Positions 15,928 to 28,508 are shown, counted from the first letter of the stretch. The stretch: DNA of 64,000 nucleotides from CATQHD01 sp965243165 (GCA_965243165.1 OZ251535.1:124001-188000); one strand, 5' to 3'. The notes: generated from the letters alone by a model not told the origin. A program made the numbers and translations.

Positions 15928-16736
15928 CGGGGCGGCTCCATGACCGATTCGGACAGCCACTCCAGGAAGCCGGCCCGCTCCTTGCTGATCTCCAGCCACT
16001 TCCGGTAGAAGGCGTTGTCGCGCTGGTAGTAGCCCTGTACATACGAAGGGCGGGCGCCGCCCGGGGCTTCGCACACCGCGGTTACGGCCATCGCCGGAAT
16101 CACCATGTCGCCGGGCCGCCTGTCCAGGCGGTCCACGACCTCCTCCACCGTGACGATCGACCGCCGCGAGGCCAACACCACCTCCTTCAACACCCCGGAG
16201 ATGCCCCAGATCTGGACGTTGCCGGCCCGGTCGGCCCGTTGGGCGTGGATGATGCCCACATCCGGGCGGAGCGCGCGGACGGCCGTGGCTTTCTGCCCGG
16301 TGAAGGGGCATTCCAGAGGGGCCGCATGTTCGGCGATCTCCCCGAGGGCCGCGCCCAGGTAGCTCTTCACCGCCGTGAACGGCATGCCGGAAGCGCCCGC
16401 CGCGTAGCGGTTGGCCAGCACCGCATGGCTGTGCTCCTCTATCTCCAGGGGCCGGGGCCAGCCGTTCTCCACCGCATCCCGGAAGCGCCACAGCGACCCC
16501 ACCCCCGGATTTCCGCCCCAGGAGAACAACAGCTTGCGGATGCACCCGGCGCCGATCATCTGGTCGTACAGGAGGTCGGGGGTCATTCGGGCCGCCGTGA
16601 GGCCGCGCCGCCCCTGCCGGATGATCTCGTGCCCCGCCGCGAAGGGTATGAGGTGGGTGAACCCTTCCAAGGCTACGGTGTCTCCGTCTTGCACGTACTT
16701 CGAGACGGCTCGACTCAGCTGCATATGCTCGGCCAT
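15924..16736 (-). CDS. CoA-transferase family I, alpha subunit
   Basis: 270 residues. The N-terminal half shows VQDGDTVALEGFTHLIPFA, MTPDLLYDQMIGAGCIRKL and FSWGGNPGVGSLWRFRDAVENGWP, the pattern of GctA/IpdA-type alpha chains. RPDVGIIHAQRADRAGNVQI follows in the second half. With the overlapping beta subunit it forms an alpha/beta (probably hetero-oligomeric) enzyme that moves CoA between carboxylic acids. The alpha gene lies 54 bases after the peptide-type transporter permease gene, and the same strand carries beta and the FAD oxidoreductase next. Together they look like an uptake-plus-catabolism unit for an imported compound. Confidence 0.82.
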   Translation of the reverse strand: MAEHMQLSRAVSKYVQDGDTVALEGFTHLIPFAAGHEIIRQGRRGLTAARMTPDLLYDQMIGAGCIRKLLFSWGGNPGVGSLWRFRDAVENGWPRPLEIEEHSHAVLANRYAAGASGMPFTAVKSYLGAALGEIAEHAAPLECPFTGQKATAVRALRPDVGIIHAQRADRAGNVQIWGISGVLKEVVLASRRSIVTVEEVVDRLDRRPGDMVIPAMAVTAVCEAPGGARPSYVQGYYQRDNAFYRKWLEISKERAGFLEWLSESVMEPPR

Positions 16737-16790
16737 AGAACCCTCCCTATCTTAACCGCCGGGGGCATCGGCAAGGCGGCGCGGCCGGGC

Positions 16791-17650
16791 CTACAGGCGG
16801 GGGTCGATGCGTTCCTCCAGAGAGAAAGCGATCAGGGCGAACCCGAGCGAGGCCGCCATGATCAGCAGACCGGGGGGCAGCACCCACCACTTCCAGGCCG
16901 GCGTCAGGAAAGCGCCCCGCACCTGGGCCCAGTAGAGGATCGACCCCCAGCTCTTCTGGATGGGGTCGCCCAGGCCCAAGAAGCTGAGCGAGGCCTCCAA
17001 GAGGATGGCCGCCGCCACCGACCGGACGAAGGTTCCGGCGGCCAGCAGAGCCGCCCGGGGAATCACATGGCGGAAGATGATCCAGCGGTCGGGCGCCCCC
17101 ATCGACTTGGCCGCCTGCACATAATCGCGGGAGCGCAGCGAGAGCACCTGGGAGCGGATGATGCGGGCCGGGGCCGCCCAGATCAGCGCCCCGATCACCA
17201 GGATGGTGTTCAACAGGCTGCGCCCCAGGTAGGCGGAGAGCACGATCAGCAGGGGCAGGAAGGGCAGGATCAGCACCACATCCACCCCGCGCATCAGGAA
17301 CTCACCCAGCCGCTTGGGGTAGTAACCGGCCAACACCCCCGCCGCCGCGCCGATCAGCAGCGCCGCGGCCGCCGCCGCCGCCCCCACCAACAGCGACACC
17401 CTGGCCCCGAAGATCAGCTCCGACAGCAGATCCTGGCCGATGTCGTTGGTGCCGAGCAGGTGCCCCCCGCCGGGCGGCTGGAAGGGGCGGCCCGCCCGCT
17501 CCCGGGGGTCGTAGGGGGCCAGCCAGGGCGCCAGGGCGGCGGCCGCGGCCAACAGCCCGACCAGGGCCCCGCCGCAGATCCCCATCACCCTCGAAGTCCG
17601 CCGGCGGCGGCGGGCAGCCTTCGGGGGGGCCGGGGTCCGCTCCGCCGCCG

Positions 17651-17654
<4 letters not shown>
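16791..17654 (-). CDS. ABC transporter permease (DppC/OppC-like)
   Basis: 287 residues, six predicted membrane helices after a basic N-terminus (KAARRRRRTSR). The permease loop that contacts the ATPase is visible in DYVQAAKSMGAPDRWIIFRHVIP (the EAA-type motif, split by the membrane helices), and the periplasmic entry GTNDIGQDLLSELIFGARVS is typical of DppC. It is the second membrane subunit of the peptide/nickel-type importer with the genes at 17651 and 18650. The ATG at 17654 overlaps the DppB-like stop in ATGA. The next gene, the CoA-transferase alpha subunit, starts 54 bases downstream. Confidence 0.88.
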
Positions 17655-18622
<968 letters not shown>

Positions 18623-18649
18623 CAGGGCGCGGGAACCGCCGGGCCGCCC

Positions 18650-20386
18650 CTAAGGGCGGGCGGACGGCGGGAGCAGCGACAGTTTGTTGACGATCCCCTG
18701 CCCGGCGATGAACTCCCAACCGGCGTACACGCTCGAATCGTAGACATAGGCCCCGTCCGGATAGGCCAACAGCACGAAAGGAAGGTGCTCGGCGATCAGC
18801 GCCTGGAGCCGCCCCAGCAGCTCGAACCGCCGCTGCGGGTCCGGCTCGACCAGCAGCTGCTCGGAGACGGCGTCCACCTCGGCGTTGGAGAAACCGGTCA
18901 GGTTCAGCGACCCGATGCCGGACGAGCTGTGGACCAGTGCGGTTGCCCGCAGGGTGTTCGCCTGAATGGGCGCCGACCAGCCCCACACCGCGAGCTGGTA
19001 GTTCCGTCCGTTGTCGACGTCGAAGCCGGGCCACACCGCATCCTCCCAGGCGACGGTTTCCACGGAGGCCACCCGGGCCCTGACCCCGATCTCCGCCAGC
19101 ATCTCCGCGGCCAGCTCGGCGATGCGGAGCGGCAGGGGGTCGCTGGAGTTGACGATCAGCTCGAAGGACATGGGCCGCCCGTCGTATTCCCTCACCCCGT
19201 CGCCGTCGCCGTCCGGGTATCCGGCCTCGTCCAACAGGGCGTTGGCGCGGGCCGGGTCGTATTCGGCCGCGACCGCCGGGTTGTATGAGGGCCGGCTCGG
19301 ATGCACCCAGCCGGGGCTCCCGGCGGTGGCCGCCCCCAGATACACGGTGTCCACGATGTCGCGGCGGTCCATGGCCAAGTCGACGGCCTTGCGCACCGCC
19401 GGGTCGTCGAAGGGGCGGACAGAGATGTCGTAGTTGATCATCTGGGTGCTGAACTCCGGCCCCTGGGAGATGTCGAGCGGATCCTGGGAGTCGAGCAGGT
19501 CGATGTGCTCGGGATTGATCCGCTCGAAGATCACATCCACCCCGCCTGACCTGATGGCCGAAAGGGCGCCGGTGTAGTCGGCGAACACCACCACCACCAG
19601 CTCGTCCACCGCCGGGGCGCCCCGGAAATAATCGGGATTGGCGGCGAAGCGGTAGCTCTGGCCCTCGTCGTGCTCGACCAGGCGGTACGGCCCCGACCCG
19701 ATGTTGGGGCCCTCGAACCGGTGCTCCTCCGGGTCGTCGACCTGCGCCCAGACATGGCGGGGGATGATCGGCATGTCGGCCAGCGCCGCCAGGTCGAACC
19801 CCGGATCGGGGGCTTCCAGCACGAAGGTCAGGTTGTGATCGTCGGCCACCGCCACCTCCGCCAGGCCGCGCAGGCTGCGGGCGAACCGGCTTTGGGGGTG
19901 GTCGAGGTAATAGCGGGCGGTGAAGGCCGCGTCGGCGGCGGTCAGGGGCCGGCCGTCGTGCCAGGCAACGCCCTCCACCAGCTTCACGGTGTACTCGGTG
20001 AGCTGTTCGTTGACCGCGACGCTCTCGGCCAGCCAGGGCCGGGGCTGTCCGGCGGAGTCGAGCTGCAAGAGCGAGTCGTACTGGAGCATCAGCAGATTCC
20101 ACCCGGGGAAGCCGCTGACATACGAGTATGGGTTGAGGGTGGCTTCATCGCCCGTGACGGCGGCCCGCACCCTCACCGGCGCCTCACCGGCGGCCGGGGT
20201 TTCCGCCTCCTGCGCCGGTTCCTCGGCCTCCGGGGGGCCGGCTTCGGCCGAAGAGGCGGCGGCCGGGGCGGGGGCGGGCGCCTCCTCGGCGGCCCCCGTG
20301 CACGCCGCCGCCAGCGCCAACCCCGCCAGGAGAAGGGTTTTTCCGACGCGGAGGCCGCGCCTGGCCGTGATCACCGTCATTATCAT
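18650..20386 (-). CDS. ABC transporter substrate-binding lipoprotein (SBP_bac_5)
   Basis: 578 residues. A signal peptide ends in a lipobox LALAAAC with Cys29, followed by a 45-residue Ala/Pro/Glu-rich linker. The body has the family-5 solute-binding pattern: YDSLLQLDSAGQPRPWLAES, HDGRPLTAADAAFTARYYLD, IGSGPYRLVEHDEGQ, a hinge region, and QANTLRATALVHSSSGIGS. It captures the substrate outside the membrane and delivers it to the DppBC-like permease. The gene lies four bases downstream of the fused ATPase gene. Peptides are the commonest ligands of the family, but opines, sugars and others are known. Confidence 0.88.
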   Translation of the reverse strand: MIMTVITARRGLRVGKTLLLAGLALAAACTGAAEEAPAPAPAAASSAEAGPPEAEEPAQEAETPAAGEAPVRVRAAVTGDEATLNPYSYVSGFPGWNLLMLQYDSLLQLDSAGQPRPWLAESVAVNEQLTEYTVKLVEGVAWHDGRPLTAADAAFTARYYLDHPQSRFARSLRGLAEVAVADDHNLTFVLEAPDPGFDLAALADMPIIPRHVWAQVDDPEEHRFEGPNIGSGPYRLVEHDEGQSYRFAANPDYFRGAPAVDELVVVVFADYTGALSAIRSGGVDVIFERINPEHIDLLDSQDPLDISQGPEFSTQMINYDISVRPFDDPAVRKAVDLAMDRRDIVDTVYLGAATAGSPGWVHPSRPSYNPAVAAEYDPARANALLDEAGYPDGDGDGVREYDGRPMSFELIVNSSDPLPLRIAELAAEMLAEIGVRARVASVETVAWEDAVWPGFDVDNGRNYQLAVWGWSAPIQANTLRATALVHSSSGIGSLNLTGFSNAEVDAVSEQLLVEPDPQRRFELLGRLQALIAEHLPFVLLAYPDGAYVYDSSVYAGWEFIAGQGIVNKLSLLPPSARP

Positions 20387-20390
20387 GAAA

Positions 20391-22514
20391 TCAGCGCCTT
20401 ACGCTAACCGGAGAGCCGCCCGGAAACTCCCCGGCGCCGGGCGCTCCTCCGGGCCGGCTCACCAGATGACAGGAGACCCAGTGGCCGGGGGCGGTTTCGA
20501 CCGGCTCGGGCTCGAAGGCTTCGCACAACCCTTCCACCGCCTCCGGGCAACGGGGGTGGAACCGGCAGCCGGCGGGCGGGTCGACCGGGCTGGGCGGGTC
20601 GCCCGCCAGCGGGATGCGCCTCCGCCCCGCCCCGGGCCAAGGCGCCGGCGCCGCCTCCAAGAGGGCCTTGGTGTAGGGGTGCCGGGGCGACCCGTACAGC
20701 CGGCTGCGCGGGGCGCGCTCAACGATCTTCCCCAGGTACATGACCGCCACCTCATGCGATATGTGCCGCACCACCGCCAGGTCGTGGGAGATGAACAGCA
20801 GGGCCAGGCCGGTGCGGGCCTGCAGATCGGCCAACAGGTTGACCACCTGGGCCTGCACCGAAACGTCGAGGGAGGAAACCGGCTCGTCGCACACCACCGC
20901 CTCCGGGCCGGCGGCCAAGGCGCGGGCCACCGCGATCCGCTGCCGTTGCCCTCCGCTGAGCTCGTGGGGATGCCGGACGGCGGCTTCGGGCGGCAGCCCC
21001 ACCTGCTCCAGCAGCCGCCCGGCCCGTTCCTGTATCCGGCGGGCAGACGCCGAGCGGTGGATCCGGAGCGGCTCCCCGATGATGTCCGCCGCCTTCATGC
21101 CGGGGTTCATGGCCGAGAACGGATCCTGGAAGATCATCTGCACCGGGCGGGGCCGGCCCCGCCGGTAGTCGATGGGCCGCCCGTTTATCTCGATGGAACC
21201 GGCAACCGGGCGCACCAGAGCGGCCAACGCCCGCCCCAGGGTGGTCTTGCCGCAGCCGCTCTCCCCCACCAGGCCCAGGGTGCGCCCCCGTTCGAGCTCC
21301 AGGTCCACCCCGTCCACCGCCCGCACCGTCCGGCGGCGGGTTCCTCTTCCGGCGGCGGGGTAATGCACCGCCAGCCCGCGAACGGACACCACCGCCTCCC
21401 GGCCACCGCGGCCGGAGGGCCGCCCCCCCTCCGAACCGGCCGGCCAGAGGGCGGCGCCCGGACCCATCCGGTCCCGATGTATGCAGGCAGACAGGTGGGC
21501 GGGGGCGCCCGCCTCCTCCAGCTCAGGGAGGGCGGCGCCGCAGTCGTCCTCCGCCATCGGGCAGCGGGGGCGGAACGGGCACCCGCACAGCTCTTGATGG
21601 ACGCGGAGGGGGGCGCCGGGTATCTCGGCCAGGCGGGAGGAAACGGGACGGTCGAGGCGGGGAATCGACCGGAGGAGCCCCGAGGTGTAGGGGTGGCGGA
21701 CCGCCCCGTAGATCTCGGCGGCGGGGCCGGTCTCGAGGATGCGGCCCGCGTACATGACCGCCGCCCGGTCGGCGGTCTCCGCCACCACCCCCATGTCATG
21801 GGTGATCCAGACCACCGCCAGCCGGTATTCCTCCTGCAGCTCGCGCACCAGGCCGATGATCTGGGCCTGCACCGTGACGTCGAGGGCGGTGGTGGGTTCG
21901 TCGGCGATCAGCAGCTCGGGGCCGGCGGCCAGCGCCATGGCGATCATGGCCCGCTGCCGCATGCCGCCGGAGAACTCGTGCGGGTAGTCGTCCACTCGGG
22001 AGGCGGCGGCGGGAATGCCCACCCGGTCGAGCAGGCGGACGGCCTGCCTCCGGGCTTCAGAACGGCCCGCGCCGTAATGGATGCGCAGGCTTTCCCCGAT
22101 TTGGCGCCCGATCCTATGCACCGGGTTGAGCGACGACATCGGCTCCTGGAACACCATGGCCGCCTTCCGGCCCCGCAGCCGGTTCAGCTCCCGCCCCGGC
22201 ATGCCCAGCACCTCCCGGCCGTCCAGCCGGATGGATCCCGACACCGCCGCCGGAGGCGAAGGCAGCAGCCCCATCACCGAGAGCATCGTGACGCTCTTGC
22301 CCGCCCCCGACTCCCCCACCAGAGCGAAGGTCTCGCCGGGCGCCACCTCCAGGCTGACCCCGTTCACCGCATGCACCGTCTCGGAGGGCAGCTCGAACCG
22401 CACCGCCAAATCCTCGATCTCGAGCAACGGAGAGGCCGGCGCGGAGGCGGCCGCCGCCCCGCTCTCCCCGGCCCGGCCGGACAACCCGCATGGACGCTTC
22501 TGCCCCATGTTCAT
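20391..22514 (-). CDS. Fused dipeptide-type ABC transporter ATPase (DppD-DppF in one chain)
   Basis: 707 residues with two complete ATPase modules. Module 1: Walker A GESGAGKS (67-74), signature FSGGMRQR (181-188), then an oligopeptide C-terminal extension with the Cys cluster C310, C312, C318 and C325. Module 2: Walker A GESGCGKT (417-424), signature LSGGQRQR, and a second Cys-rich C-terminus (CRFHPRCPEAVEGLC). DppD and DppF are normally separate proteins. The fusion is known in actinobacteria and gives a 1:1 ratio. The Cys clusters in related Dpp/Opp ATPases bind an iron-sulfur cluster. It is the first gene of the transporter operon. Confidence 0.88.
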   Translation of the reverse strand: MNMGQKRPCGLSGRAGESGAAAASAPASPLLEIEDLAVRFELPSETVHAVNGVSLEVAPGETFALVGESGAGKSVTMLSVMGLLPSPPAAVSGSIRLDGREVLGMPGRELNRLRGRKAAMVFQEPMSSLNPVHRIGRQIGESLRIHYGAGRSEARRQAVRLLDRVGIPAAASRVDDYPHEFSGGMRQRAMIAMALAAGPELLIADEPTTALDVTVQAQIIGLVRELQEEYRLAVVWITHDMGVVAETADRAAVMYAGRILETGPAAEIYGAVRHPYTSGLLRSIPRLDRPVSSRLAEIPGAPLRVHQELCGCPFRPRCPMAEDDCGAALPELEEAGAPAHLSACIHRDRMGPGAALWPAGSEGGRPSGRGGREAVVSVRGLAVHYPAAGRGTRRRTVRAVDGVDLELERGRTLGLVGESGCGKTTLGRALAALVRPVAGSIEINGRPIDYRRGRPRPVQMIFQDPFSAMNPGMKAADIIGEPLRIHRSASARRIQERAGRLLEQVGLPPEAAVRHPHELSGGQRQRIAVARALAAGPEAVVCDEPVSSLDVSVQAQVVNLLADLQARTGLALLFISHDLAVVRHISHEVAVMYLGKIVERAPRSRLYGSPRHPYTKALLEAAPAPWPGAGRRRIPLAGDPPSPVDPPAGCRFHPRCPEAVEGLCEAFEPEPVETAPGHWVSCHLVSRPGGAPGAGEFPGGSPVSVRR

Positions 22515-22693
22515 GGGGCGTGAAAATACACCTCCGGGAAAACCGCTCCGCCGGAAGCCGGAATGGGCAGACCCGGCCGGGCGGAGACCGAAGGCCGGAC
22601 TTCGGAGGCTTCACGGCACAATGCCGAAGACTCGGTTGGACAACGGTACGATAAGGGCGTCATATCAGCCCGCGCGGCAGGAGGTGCCCACAA

Positions 22694-23263
22694 GTGTCTG
22701 ACAACTATCCGGTCCGTTACGACGTCGCCTACCCGGAGCGGTGGAACCGATTGACGGTGCTGTTCCGCATCGTCCTGGTGTTGCCGATGCTGCTGATCAC
22801 CGCGCTGGTGGTCTACGCCCAGGCCACCCTGACGTTCGCAGTCCTCCTGATGATCCTGTTCCGCGGGAAGTATCCGAGGGCGTGGTTCGACTGGCAGGTG
22901 GAGATGGCCCGGCTGTCGGCCCGCCTCAACGCCTACCTCGGTTACCTCCAGAACGAATACCCCGCCACCGACGACCAACAGTCGGTCACCCTCGAAGTCG
23001 ATTATCCAGAGCCGGGGCAGCTCAGCCGGGGGCTGCCGCTGATCAAGTGGCTGCTGGTGCTCCCGCACCTGGTGGTGCTGGCCGTTCTCGGCCTGGCGGC
23101 GTCAGTGGTGACGGTCATCGCCTGGCTGGCCATCATCTTCGCGGGCGTCTACCCCAGAGGTCTGTTCGACTTCTCGGTAGGGGTGAACCGATGGGGCCAA
23201 CGGGTCAGCGCCTACGCCCTCTGGCTGACCACCGACCGCTACCCGCCCTTCAGCCTCAGCTGA
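22694..23263 (+). CDS. DUF4389 domain membrane protein
   Basis: 189 residues from a GTG with GGAGG nine bases upstream. Two similar halves are visible. Each has a YPVRYDV/VTLEVDYPE start, a long hydrophobic helix pair (FRIVLVLPMLLITALVVY and LLVLPHLVVLAVLGLAASVV) and an RGKYPRAWFDW / AGVYPRGLFDF turn. This is the internal duplication of DUF4389 proteins, which are common in actinobacteria and of unknown function. It stands alone, divergent from the peptide-transporter operon. Confidence 0.8.
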   Translation: MSDNYPVRYDVAYPERWNRLTVLFRIVLVLPMLLITALVVYAQATLTFAVLLMILFRGKYPRAWFDWQVEMARLSARLNAYLGYLQNEYPATDDQQSVTLEVDYPEPGQLSRGLPLIKWLLVLPHLVVLAVLGLAASVVTVIAWLAIIFAGVYPRGLFDFSVGVNRWGQRVSAYALWLTTDRYPPFSLS

Positions 23264-23361
23264 CCGGCCCGAAGCCCGCGCAACTCGGTTGCGGCCCGGT
23301 TCCCGCCCGCCCGTTCCCGTCCGATTCCGGCCGGGGGCAGGCAAACCGGGCCGCCGGCTTC

Positions 23362-23566
23362 CTAGATGAGTAGTTCCAAGGGATCGAGGGTTGTGCACAT
23401 CCCTGTTCGAGCCGCATACGCAGGCTCTTCCCCGACAAGCCCCGGCCCGCCCAGGCCAAGTCGTTCGGTTTGTCACCCTCGTTCCCAGCGAGATGAGCCT
23501 GTCGAACAATGCAAACCATCATCAACCGAGGTTCTTGTCAGGGTAACCTTGGAGCTACCCATCTAG
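23362..23566 (-). repeat. Dispersed repeat family B, copy 3 (205-bp internally deleted form, both termini present)
   Basis: The left end reads CTAGATGAGTAGTTCCAAGG and the right end, inverted, CTAGATGGGTAGCTCCAAGG: 18 of 20 positions match. Both termini are flanked by CTAG. The sub-terminal parts match the ends of the 600-base copies at 13.4 and 40.5 kb (for example CAGGCTCTTC and GAGGTTCTTGTCAGGGTAACC), but the central core is missing. This is the pattern of a small non-autonomous element moved in trans. CTAG fits the YTAR target preference known for IS5-family elements, but no such transposase is in the window. Confidence 0.8.
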
Positions 23567-24082
23567 TATGTACGGACCGGACCATCTGCCCCCAGGCGTC
23601 CTCGCGGACTCCTTCCAGTCAAGCCCCGTTCGTCTTTGCAGCCGTCTGCGGCTGGTCGAGTTAAGAACAACATGGGTTGCAATGCCCGCTGCTCTCCCTT
23701 CATGAACTTTGCTCGGTGAATAGCACAATCATCCACCGGCAGATAACCCCACAGCGTGACTGATGCAACGACGCATCCAGGCGGAAATCCGGTCAAGGTA
23801 CTGTGCTGCAAACCCCGGCGGCGGCTGGCCCCCTTCCGGTGCCACTCCTAGTTGGTATCGAGCCGGGGCAGTGCTCCACATCCGCTTCGAGTTGCAATTC
23901 CTGATAAATACTGCTATGTTATATTACAGGGATATATCTATTCCCCTCTCTTGATTAAGTATTCAGCGGGAGGGAAAAGGGAGTTGGGGGGAAACTGGCG
24001 TATCCCGCTGTAAGACGAACACCCCGGCCCAACCTAACGGTTAGGAAGGAAGGCGGATTGACTGTCGAGAAGGGAGTCAGCA
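23567..24082. other. Gene-free stretch with a possible ASCH-domain remnant
   Basis: No intact gene is seen. On the minus strand 23567-23811 an open frame contains FPPGCVVASVTLWGYLPVDD, which resembles the core strand region of ASCH-domain proteins. It has neither a convincing N-terminus nor a C-terminus, so it may be a decayed fragment. The part from 23880 to 23960 is unusually AT-rich and carries a promoter-like pair. The rest holds nothing I recognise. Confidence 0.35.
23892..23920 (+). promoter_or_regulatory. Sigma-70-like promoter upstream of the 145-aa hypothetical gene
   Basis: TTGCAA (23892-23897), a 17-base spacer and TATGTT (23915-23920), in an AT-rich patch that stands out from the GC-rich surroundings. 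It points to the gene at 24083 with a leader of about 155 bases. It is prediction by pattern only. Confidence 0.4.
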
Positions 24083-24520
24083 TTGTTGGATATCAAGTTA
24101 CACCAGCGGTCTCCGGCAGGTGCCTTCTTGAGCGGTGCCATCCGGATGTTAGATCCTTTCGGGGTGTTTTACGAACCGCCGCGGCCGCGTGCCGCTTCGG
24201 CGGGGACCAACCGGAACGCAAACCTGGGAGCGCTGACAGAAAGCCGGAACAAAGCGATCAGCGAGTGGAATGCCGCCCGGGATTCGCTGGTCGCAAACCT
24301 GTTGCCGCATGTTGTGGAAACGGTGTCCGACCTGCCGTCAATGTGGCGAGAGATGCAAGAAGAGGCCACCGTTGCTGTTGCCCAGCGTTTGGCTGCGGTG
24401 TTGCCGCCTGAGACGTTGAGCAGAGTCGCCGCCGTCCGTGGTGCTCTAGCCGAGGCGCTGCCGAAAGCGATGGCAGCGGCGCTGGTACAGGGATCCGCTG
24501 GCGACCAGGTTGCCGCATGA
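24083..24520 (+). CDS. Hypothetical protein, 145 aa
   Basis: The start is a TTG with GGGAG eight bases upstream. The protein has a Pro/Arg-rich segment near residues 30-45 and then a long Ala-rich helical part (for example LPSMWREMQEEATVAVAQRL and ETLSRVAAVRGALAEALPKAM) without a signal or membrane helix. I do not recognise a family. It stands between repeats, has an AT-rich upstream promoter-like region, and its codon use looks less GC-biased in the first third. It could be a real orphan gene or an accessory protein from a lost element. Confidence 0.5.
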   Translation: MLDIKLHQRSPAGAFLSGAIRMLDPFGVFYEPPRPRAASAGTNRNANLGALTESRNKAISEWNAARDSLVANLLPHVVETVSDLPSMWREMQEEATVAVAQRLAAVLPPETLSRVAAVRGALAEALPKAMAAALVQGSAGDQVAA

Positions 24521-25177
24521 AGCCCGGCAGTCAGTGATGGATACCGGCCCTGTAGTCACAACGGTCATCCAGAACGATATGAATAAAACCGCCGCGGGAA
24601 TTTTCTACTCCTAGACCGGCGGCGTCTACGAAACTTCGTGCAAACTTCGCATATGCCCTCCCTCTTCCCGCAACCGAAGTTCGGGGGATGGTTGGAAGGC
24701 CGAACGGAGTCTCCACCAGCAGGCAGCCCGAAAACCGAACGCTTCCGAAGAACCTGCGGCGCGGACCTGAAGCGTCAGCCGGGAGAACCCGCCCAAAGCG
24801 GCCAAAGAGCGCACTCCAAGAATCTCGGCCTCTCAACAGAACCTGCGGCCTCTCGATTTTCGCGTTCTTCGGCCCAAACCCGGCTTCGCCGGGGCCCTCC
24901 CCCGCCTCCGCCGCCGTTTTCGCGCTCTGGGGCGGAGGGCGCGAGGCCCTGACCGCACCGGACGCCCGGTTGCCGAAGCTATCGATCCGCCTGCCCCCCT
25001 CCCGCTGCCCGCCGCATCGACGGACCCGGAACGGCGCAGGCGTGTAATGACCGCCGCCCTCCGCGGGAACCGGCGGCGGTGTTTGGTTGCCTTCTACATA
25101 TATCACAGAAATACGGCGGCAACCAAGAGGAACGTTTGTACGGGTCCCCCGCCTCGGAGGACTCCCCGGGAAGGCGC
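24521..25177. other. Gene-free stretch with a diverged repeat core
   Basis: No credible gene. The middle (about 24855-25085) carries the sequence module also seen in repeat families A and B: TTTCGCGTTCTTCGG, ACCCGGCTTCGCCGGGG, CCGCCTCCGCCGCC, and then the hairpin ACCGCCGC/GCGGCGGT (25050-25080) followed by GTTTGG. No family B termini are found here, so it is a diverged or partial relative. The hairpin lies after the stop of the DUF3566 gene and could act as a terminator for it. Confidence 0.45.
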
Positions 25178-25606
25178 CTACCCGTCGATCGAGACCGGAT
25201 ATCCGGCCTCCGGCGCCGCTTCGGCGGGGGCCGGCGCCCGCAGGGTTTCTTCCAGCATCACCACCTCCACGCCGCCCACCACGTCGGAAGCCATGTTGTA
25301 GAACACGGCGGCCAGGGTGGTGAGCAGGGTCATCGCCGCCCCGAACACCACCGTGAAGAACATGGCCACCCTTATGAACCGGCTGCCGTTGTCGAAGAAC
25401 ACGGTGTCCTCGTCGATGAGGCTGATCAAGGCCAGGAACCGGTCGAGAGCATCAGGGATGCCCACCCTCACCAGCAGAGACCAGAGGATCAGCAGCCCGA
25501 TCAGAGCCGACAATGCGAACACCAGATGCAGCACGAGGGACACCTTGAAAACCGTCCAAGGGTCGAACTTGCGGATCACCCGCCGCACCCGCCGCACGGC
25601 CATCAC
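25178..25606 (-). CDS. DUF3566 membrane protein, second of two tandem copies
   Basis: 142 residues. It shares RRVRRVIRKFDPWTVFKVSL, two membrane segments and a conserved end (LAAVFYNMASDVVGGVEVVM) with the protein encoded just upstream. DUF3566 proteins are small two-helix proteins found beside gyrA in actinobacteria. Their function is unknown. The start overlaps the stop of the first copy by four bases, so the two are coupled. The C-terminus differs (Ala/Pro-rich, ending in PVSIDG). Confidence 0.8.
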   Translation of the reverse strand: MMAVRRVRRVIRKFDPWTVFKVSLVLHLVFALSALIGLLILWSLLVRVGIPDALDRFLALISLIDEDTVFFDNGSRFIRVAMFFTVVFGAAMTLLTTLAAVFYNMASDVVGGVEVVMLEETLRAPAPAEAAPEAGYPVSIDG

Positions 25607-26037
25607 GGGCCTCCCTGCGCCGCCGCTCCGACCCCGCCCGGCTCTGCACCGCCGGCCGCCGGGACCTCCTCGAACACCGTGAACTCGATCCCCCCGGCCA
25701 GCTCCGCCACCAGGTTGTAGAGCACCGCCCCCACCGTGGCCAGCGCCGTAACCCCCATCATCCAGGCCCCGGCCAGCATCACCATCCCCCGCAGGTATTC
25801 ATCGCCGGTCCTGAACAACGACTCCTCCGGGGCGATCAGGGCCACCCGCCGGGCGGCGGAGTCCAGCGCCTCGGCCAGCCCCAGCCGGCTGACCACCGCC
25901 CAGAAGACCACCCCCAGCAGCACCAGCCCCAGCGCCGCCATGGCGGACAGCACCAGCGAGGTTTTCAACACCGTCCACGGGTCGAACTTGCGCAGTATCC
26001 GGCGGACCCGGCGGCTGACGGCGGCCGGGGCGGTCAA
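25603..26037 (-). CDS. DUF3566 membrane protein, first of two tandem copies
   Basis: 144 residues from a TTG at 26037, six bases after GAGGAG and one base after the gyrA stop, so it is translated from the gyrase transcript. The pattern is RRVRRILRKFDPWTVLKTSL, membrane helix 1 (about 28-50), a charged loop (RRVALIAPEESLFRTGDEY), membrane helix 2 (about 85-105) and a C-terminal LYNLVAELAGGIEF. It is a paralogue of the next gene. Most actinobacteria have one copy here, so a local duplication is inferred. Confidence 0.82.
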   Translation of the reverse strand: MTAPAAVSRRVRRILRKFDPWTVLKTSLVLSAMAALGLVLLGVVFWAVVSRLGLAEALDSAARRVALIAPEESLFRTGDEYLRGMVMLAGAWMMGVTALATVGAVLYNLVAELAGGIEFTVFEEVPAAGGAEPGGVGAAAQGGP

Positions 26038-26038
26038 T

Positions 26039-28486
<2,448 letters not shown>

Positions 28487-28508
28487 GCGCTTCTCCCTCC
28501 GTTCAGAT

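Noticed and set aside
22563..22693. A small protein gene upstream of the DUF4389 gene
   Set aside because: The frame has Arg/Gly-rich random character and no ribosome site; the region is better read as a divergent promoter region.
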